Shown here: piece by piece, positions 6,100 through 9,467 of the stretch | Numbering within the stretch: position 1 is the stretch's first letter | Layout: every line of letters begins with the position of its first letter | Assembly (NCBI GenBank): GCA_029259675.1 | Contig: JAJDES010000068.1 | Coordinates: 1 to 9,467 of the forward strand | Source of the DNA: Planctomycetota bacterium | GTDB taxonomy: Bacteria > Planctomycetota > UBA1135 > GCA-002686595 | Reading direction: 5' to 3' | Length of the DNA stretch: 9,467 bases | Program-made: the position numbers and the translations under genes | Notes under the pieces: generated by a model | What the model was told of the DNA's origin: nothing | Databases searched by the model: none | What the model saw: the letters and a program-made list of their open reading frames with translations, nothing else

Positions 6100-7788
6100 A
6101 TGAATTTCAGTCAACCCAATGCAGGCAAACTCGCCCTATTGCTCGGATTCCTAGGGACCGCAGGCCCGATTCAAGCTCGATCAACATTTTCGCCCAACGA
6201 GTGGATCAGCCTGCCCGTGCCCGCTCTTTGCAGGCCGGCCACGGGGGGCTTGCAATTGCCGGCCATTTTGGACGGCTACCACATTCAATTGACCTCGAGC
6301 GGCACTCAGGTCGACGGCCGCAAGCAGGGACATTTCCTACCGGTCGCCAATCTCCTGCGCTTGCTGGAGTTGGATGCTTTGCGCAATTCGGTGGAGTTGT
6401 TCGTCACGCGCAATGCTCCCCCCGTGCTCGTACGAGGCGATTCCAAAGCTCTAGGCCTGGCCTCCGGATTGAGTCAAGAGTTGGATCGCATGGGACGTTC
6501 GCGCCGCATTCAATTGCGCGCAGCTTTGGTGCCGAGCGCTAGTCCCGAACCGCCGCCCTACCTGCTTCCAAATGCAGGTGATGACTTCCATAGCGGCACC
6601 GACAGCGCGGCAGGCGACGCGTCGTTCATCGCCGGGTTTTTCGCGCCCGGAGAAGAAGTCGTCTTGGGCTCGCGTCGTGAACAAAGCTTTCTCAGTTCCT
6701 ATGAAGTCGATGTGGCCACAGGCGGCGGAGTTTCCGATCCGATTTTCGGATCCCTGCGCGTGGGACAAACCGCCCACTTGACCAGTTTTCGACTAGGGAA
6801 CGGAGAAGCCGTCTTTATTGAGGGGCTGCTGGATTTGTCCGAGTTGATTGCCCTCGAAAAGCTGGATCCGCAAGCGGCGGACTACGGCAGCATCCAAGCA
6901 CCCAAAGTGCGCAGCGTCCAAGTTCAGTTTTCAAGCCGCTTGAAGAGCGGAAACTGGACTAGCGTTGAGTTGAAGAACTTGCCGCTCTCCAATCCCAATT
7001 GGACCCTTTGGATTTGGGCCGAAGCCGGTCCGATTGATTCCGGTCGTTGGCGCTTGGCCGATTTGAGCTTTTTTGAACGCGAATTCGAGTTGCCGGAGAT
7101 TCCGAGGCCGGGTGGAGGCATTCAATTCAATCGCAACCCTCAATCCGATGTTAGCCGCATGGCCGGCCTTGGAGCGGGTGCTATTTGGAGCCAAGTTGAC
7201 ACGCAACTCACGCGTGCCGGCTCTTCAATGCGCTCGAATCGTCCGCCGGTGGAGTTGGTGCCAGGCCTTTTTTTGGCCCCCAGCGATGAATCGCAATTGT
7301 GGGCGGAAATGGCGAGCTTCGTCGAAGCGACCGAGCGCGCTCAAGTGGAAACGAGTCGAACCCTTGTTCAAGCGGGGGCTGTCACGATCAGCCTGCCGAT
7401 TGCCAACGGACATCCATTCCGGGTCATGGTGGGCACCGAATCGACAGCTCTCGTGGATTTCGATACCGAAATTGCGCCGGAGTTCTGGATGAGCTCACCC
7501 GTCATGGAACGCCGCATGGACGGCTTTTTGATTCAGGGACTGCAATCGGAAATGCAACTGGACGCCCACTATTGGTTTGCACAGAGCAAGCCCGCTTCCA
7601 CGCTCGAAGATCCCGATACAGGCCACGGTCGCTTGGTTAGCCAAGAACGCCAGTTCCAAGGCGGGCGGGTTCAAAAAGGGAGTTCGCTGGCCGGCGCGGA
7701 CTCCGGGGGCAACAAGCACAGCTTGACCATTGTTGGCAATCAGGGCTTCGAATCGCTCACCCTCACCTTGCAAGCGGAGCCAAACTAA
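6100..7788 (+). CDS. Exported protein with two secretin-like repeats, function unknown
   Basis: The 562-residue product starts with a Sec-type signal peptide (residues 1-26: Lys10, hydrophobic LALLLGFLGTAG, likely cut after PIQA). The mature part has a single Cys (44), no other membrane helix and a beta-rich pattern. Its two halves are similar. In half 1, GDSKALGLASGLSQELDR (113-130) and RIQLRAALVP (136-145) lead to VVLGSRREQSFLSSYEVDVA (187-206) and SDPIFG (212-217). In half 2, SDESQLWAEMASFVEATER (395-413) and QVETSRTLVQ (415-424) lead to VMVGTESTALVDFDTEIA (442-459) and SSPVME (465-470). This motif order resembles the C-terminal beta domain of secretins, so an outer-membrane or periplasmic role is possible; the N0/N1 domains of a real secretin are absent. 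The frame is open upstream to 6022, but the signal peptide favours the ATG at 6100, which has no Shine-Dalgarno. The stop overlaps the next ORF (TAATG). Confidence 0.8.
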   Translation: MNFSQPNAGKLALLLGFLGTAGPIQARSTFSPNEWISLPVPALCRPATGGLQLPAILDGYHIQLTSSGTQVDGRKQGHFLPVANLLRLLELDALRNSVELFVTRNAPPVLVRGDSKALGLASGLSQELDRMGRSRRIQLRAALVPSASPEPPPYLLPNAGDDFHSGTDSAAGDASFIAGFFAPGEEVVLGSRREQSFLSSYEVDVATGGGVSDPIFGSLRVGQTAHLTSFRLGNGEAVFIEGLLDLSELIALEKLDPQAADYGSIQAPKVRSVQVQFSSRLKSGNWTSVELKNLPLSNPNWTLWIWAEAGPIDSGRWRLADLSFFEREFELPEIPRPGGGIQFNRNPQSDVSRMAGLGAGAIWSQVDTQLTRAGSSMRSNRPPVELVPGLFLAPSDESQLWAEMASFVEATERAQVETSRTLVQAGAVTISLPIANGHPFRVMVGTESTALVDFDTEIAPEFWMSSPVMERRMDGFLIQGLQSEMQLDAHYWFAQSKPASTLEDPDTGHGRLVSQERQFQGGRVQKGSSLAGADSGGNKHSLTIVGNQGFESLTLTLQAEPN

Positions 7789-8027
7789 TGGGCGCATCGC
7801 TTCGCCAGACAAACGGTTGCGTCCGCCTCCATGCAGCAGGCGGCTCGACCGCAAACGGAGCTTGGAGCCCCGTGCCGCAGCGGTCGCCCGCAGCTTATGA
7901 TTGCGGAATGACAAATCGAGCCGCTCGCAGTCATTCCAGGCAAGTCGGTTCCTTGCGCGGTGATTCCTTGAGCAGTGTCGTGAAGCAGAGTGCTTCCAGG
8001 CTATTGGCTGCGGAGATGATGCCTTGA
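7788..8027 (+). CDS. Possible 79-residue ORF between the exported-protein gene and rpoN
   Basis: The ATG at 7788 overlaps the preceding TAA (TAATG), and the TGA at 8025-8027 overlaps the rpoN TTG start (TTGA). Overlaps at both ends are what a translationally coupled operon gene would show. Against this, the product (Ser-, Ala- and Arg-rich, four Met in its last half, no hydrophobic core, no known motif) has low complexity. Only about 61% of third positions are G or C, no higher than the local base composition. The alternative is a non-coding leader of rpoN that happens to be open. I do not recognise the protein. Confidence 0.35.
   Translation: MGASLRQTNGCVRLHAAGGSTANGAWSPVPQRSPAAYDCGMTNRAARSHSRQVGSLRGDSLSSVVKQSASRLLAAEMMP
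7823..7843. repeat. Inverted repeat (possible leader hairpin) upstream of rpoN
   Basis: CCGCCT (7823-7828) and AGGCGG (7838-7843) can pair around a 9-base loop. TTGCG just before and CGCAA just after (about 7817-7821 and 7850-7854) could extend the stem across an unpaired bulge. It lies about 180 bp before rpoN and inside the possible small ORF. No T-run follows, so it is not a standard terminator. Confidence 0.35.
8012..8015 (+). promoter_or_regulatory. Ribosome binding site deciding the rpoN TTG start
   Basis: GGAG lies 8 bp before the TTG at 8024. The rpoN frame has a stop at 7961-7963 and no ATG, GTG or TTG between there and 8024, so this site and the conserved N-terminus together fix the start. 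Confidence 0.7.
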
Positions 8028-9467
8028 GACTCGGCCTACACCAAAACATCCGCATGGATCAGCGGATGGTGCAATCGCCGCAGATGATTCAAGCGATGCA
8101 AATCCTGCAACTGTCCTCATTGGACTTGCAGGAACGCATTGAACAGGAGCTTGGCGAAAACCCGTTCCTTGAGGTGGACGACGGCAATCGCTCCGACCGG
8201 GAAGGAGAAGAGCTCACGGGCGAGGGCGCAGCTGCGGAAACGAGCGGAGAGACGACCACCGCCGAATCCAGCAACGAAAACGAAGCCACCGAAGAGGCCG
8301 CGGGCATGGATTCCGTTTACGACGCACTTGAGCGTTACGAGCGCGAATTTAGCGACGGCAGCCGTACGCGTACCCGCGCCTCCGGCGAAGACGGCGATCG
8401 CAAGTTGGAGGCCATGCAAAATACGCCCGACCGCTTTCGCAGTCTGGCCGACGACCTATTTGAGCAACTGGCCATTTTCGAGCTCAGCGAACGTCAGGCC
8501 AGCCTGGCGGAATACATCGTCTACTCGCTGGATGCACGCGGTTACTTATCCGACGGATTGGATGAAATTGCAGCCCTGTGCGGGTTGGTCGACGTCACCC
8601 CCGAGGAAATCCTGGAAGTCTTGGCAATGCTGCGACACGTCTCGCACCCGGCCCTTGGCGCCCATGACTTGCAGGAGTGCTTGCTGTTGCAACTCGACGA
8701 ATTGGATTTCGGGGAGTCACTCGAGCGAACACTGGTTGAGGATCACCTCGAAAACATCATCACGAACCGCTTGCCGCGCATTGCACGCTCAACCGGACGC
8801 AGTATCGAAGAGGTCAAGGAAGCGCTCGAAACCATTCGTACCCTGGACCCCAGCCCCAGTCAGGGCTTTGGCAGCGATCCCATTACCGTGATCACTCCGG
8901 ACGTGGTCGTGGAGTTGGTCGATGGCGAATACGAGGTGCGCCTCGCGCGCCAACGACAGCCGGATTTGATTGTGAGTCGCTCCTACCGCAAGTTGCTCGA
9001 GGGCACCAAGCGCGGCGATTCGGTTCAAGCTTGGGTCAAGAAACGGCTCGAATCCGCCCGTTGGTTCATCGATGCGGTGCGCCAAAGACAATCCACGATG
9101 CGCATGATCGCAGAGGCGATTTTCACCCGGCAACGGGAGTTTCTGGACAAGGGTGTCAAAGCCCTGGCTCCCCTGCGAATGCAGGAAGTGGCCGACGAAT
9201 GTGGAGTGCACATTTCAACCGTCAGCCGCGCCGTGGCCGGCAAACACGCTCAAACACCCCAGGGGATTCGGCCGCTAAAATTCTTTTTTACCGGCGGCAC
9301 CGCGGTGGATTCCGGTGGAGTCACTTCCCAAACCGCCATCAAGCAACGCCTGGTGGAATTGGTTGAACAGGAAGATCACACCCAGCCCCTTTCGGACGAT
9401 CAGCTCGCTGAAGAGCTCTTCAAGAGTGCCGGCATCCGCATCGCGCGGCGCACGGTGACCAAGTACC
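8024..9467 (+). CDS. rpoN: RNA polymerase sigma-54 factor (3' end outside window)
   Basis: Sigma-54 binds -24/-12 promoters with RNA polymerase and waits for an ATP-driven activator such as the NtrC-type regulator in this window. Translation from the TTG at 8024 gives 481 codons with no frameshift. Region I (1-50) is the Gln/Leu-rich activator-responsive part (LGLHQNIR, VQSPQMIQAMQILQLSSLDL, ENPFLEVDD). Region II (about 51-130) is acidic and low in complexity. The core-binding region follows (LADDLFEQL, ARGYLSDGLDEI, LDPSPSQGFG). The helix-turn-helix is at about 383-406 (MQEVADECGVHISTVSRAV), followed by QTPQGIRPLKFFF. The RpoN box ARRTVTKY (474-481, usual form ARRTVAKYR) touches the window end, so only a few residues and the stop are missing. 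The rare TTG start is supported by GGAG 8 bp upstream. The TTGA overlap with the preceding small ORF suggests coupled translation and membership of the same transcript as the exported-protein gene. Confidence 0.96.
   Translation, partial: MRLGLHQNIRMDQRMVQSPQMIQAMQILQLSSLDLQERIEQELGENPFLEVDDGNRSDREGEELTGEGAAAETSGETTTAESSNENEATEEAAGMDSVYDALERYEREFSDGSRTRTRASGEDGDRKLEAMQNTPDRFRSLADDLFEQLAIFELSERQASLAEYIVYSLDARGYLSDGLDEIAALCGLVDVTPEEILEVLAMLRHVSHPALGAHDLQECLLLQLDELDFGESLERTLVEDHLENIITNRLPRIARSTGRSIEEVKEALETIRTLDPSPSQGFGSDPITVITPDVVVELVDGEYEVRLARQRQPDLIVSRSYRKLLEGTKRGDSVQAWVKKRLESARWFIDAVRQRQSTMRMIAEAIFTRQREFLDKGVKALAPLRMQEVADECGVHISTVSRAVAGKHAQTPQGIRPLKFFFTGGTAVDSGGVTSQTAIKQRLVELVEQEDHTQPLSDDQLAEELFKSAGIRIARRTVTKY

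Noticed and set aside
5725..6114. Upstream extension of the membrane-protein frame to a start at 6114
   Set aside because: The added residues have no domain or coding character, the frame would run into the exported-protein gene, and the ATG at 5724 has its own GGAG.

Overview
The window looks like chromosomal DNA of a Gram-negative bacterium with fairly high G+C. LpxH (lipid A synthesis) implies an outer membrane, and both sigma-54 (RpoN) and a sigma-54-dependent response regulator are present. Several starts lack a Shine-Dalgarno sequence, and the secretin-like exported protein and the ribosomal protein S1 have a Planctomycetota-like feel. That placement is an impression from the protein sequences, not a demonstrated assignment.

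Left block (1-4858, all on the minus strand, read right to left). The order is a small degenerate GGDEF protein, an NtrC-type response regulator, lpxH, cmk, plsC and the 5' part of rpsA. The GGDEF gene and the regulator overlap by 8 bp, the regulator and lpxH are 2 bp apart, lpxH and cmk are 63 bp apart, cmk and plsC overlap by about 26 bp, and plsC is 195 bp from rpsA. This is probably one transcription unit, perhaps with an extra promoter before rpsA. It joins a regulatory pair to lipid A synthesis (LpxH), CMP/dCMP phosphorylation (Cmk), phosphatidic acid synthesis (PlsC) and translation (S1). The cmk-plsC-rpsA order is a familiar bacterial arrangement.

Middle (4859-6099). A 368-bp gap upstream of the GGDEF gene holds a possible 32-codon ORF and adjacent palindromes. 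Next comes a minus-strand gene for a small protein with a C-terminal membrane segment. A 375-bp divergent intergenic region follows, with a long inverted repeat near its right end.

Right block (6100-9467, plus strand). A 562-residue exported protein of unknown function has two internally similar halves that resemble a secretin-type beta domain. A 79-codon ORF follows, with stop/start overlaps at both ends, and then rpoN, cut by the window edge inside the RpoN box. The sigma-54 made here is the partner required by the activator in the left block, although no convincing -24/-12 promoter was found in the window.

The most interesting points are the duplicated secretin-like module, the pairing of an apparently dead GGDEF protein with a sigma-54 activator whose Walker B glutamate is aspartate, and the doubly coupled small ORF before rpoN. 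No defence system, mobile element, tRNA, rRNA or CRISPR array was seen.
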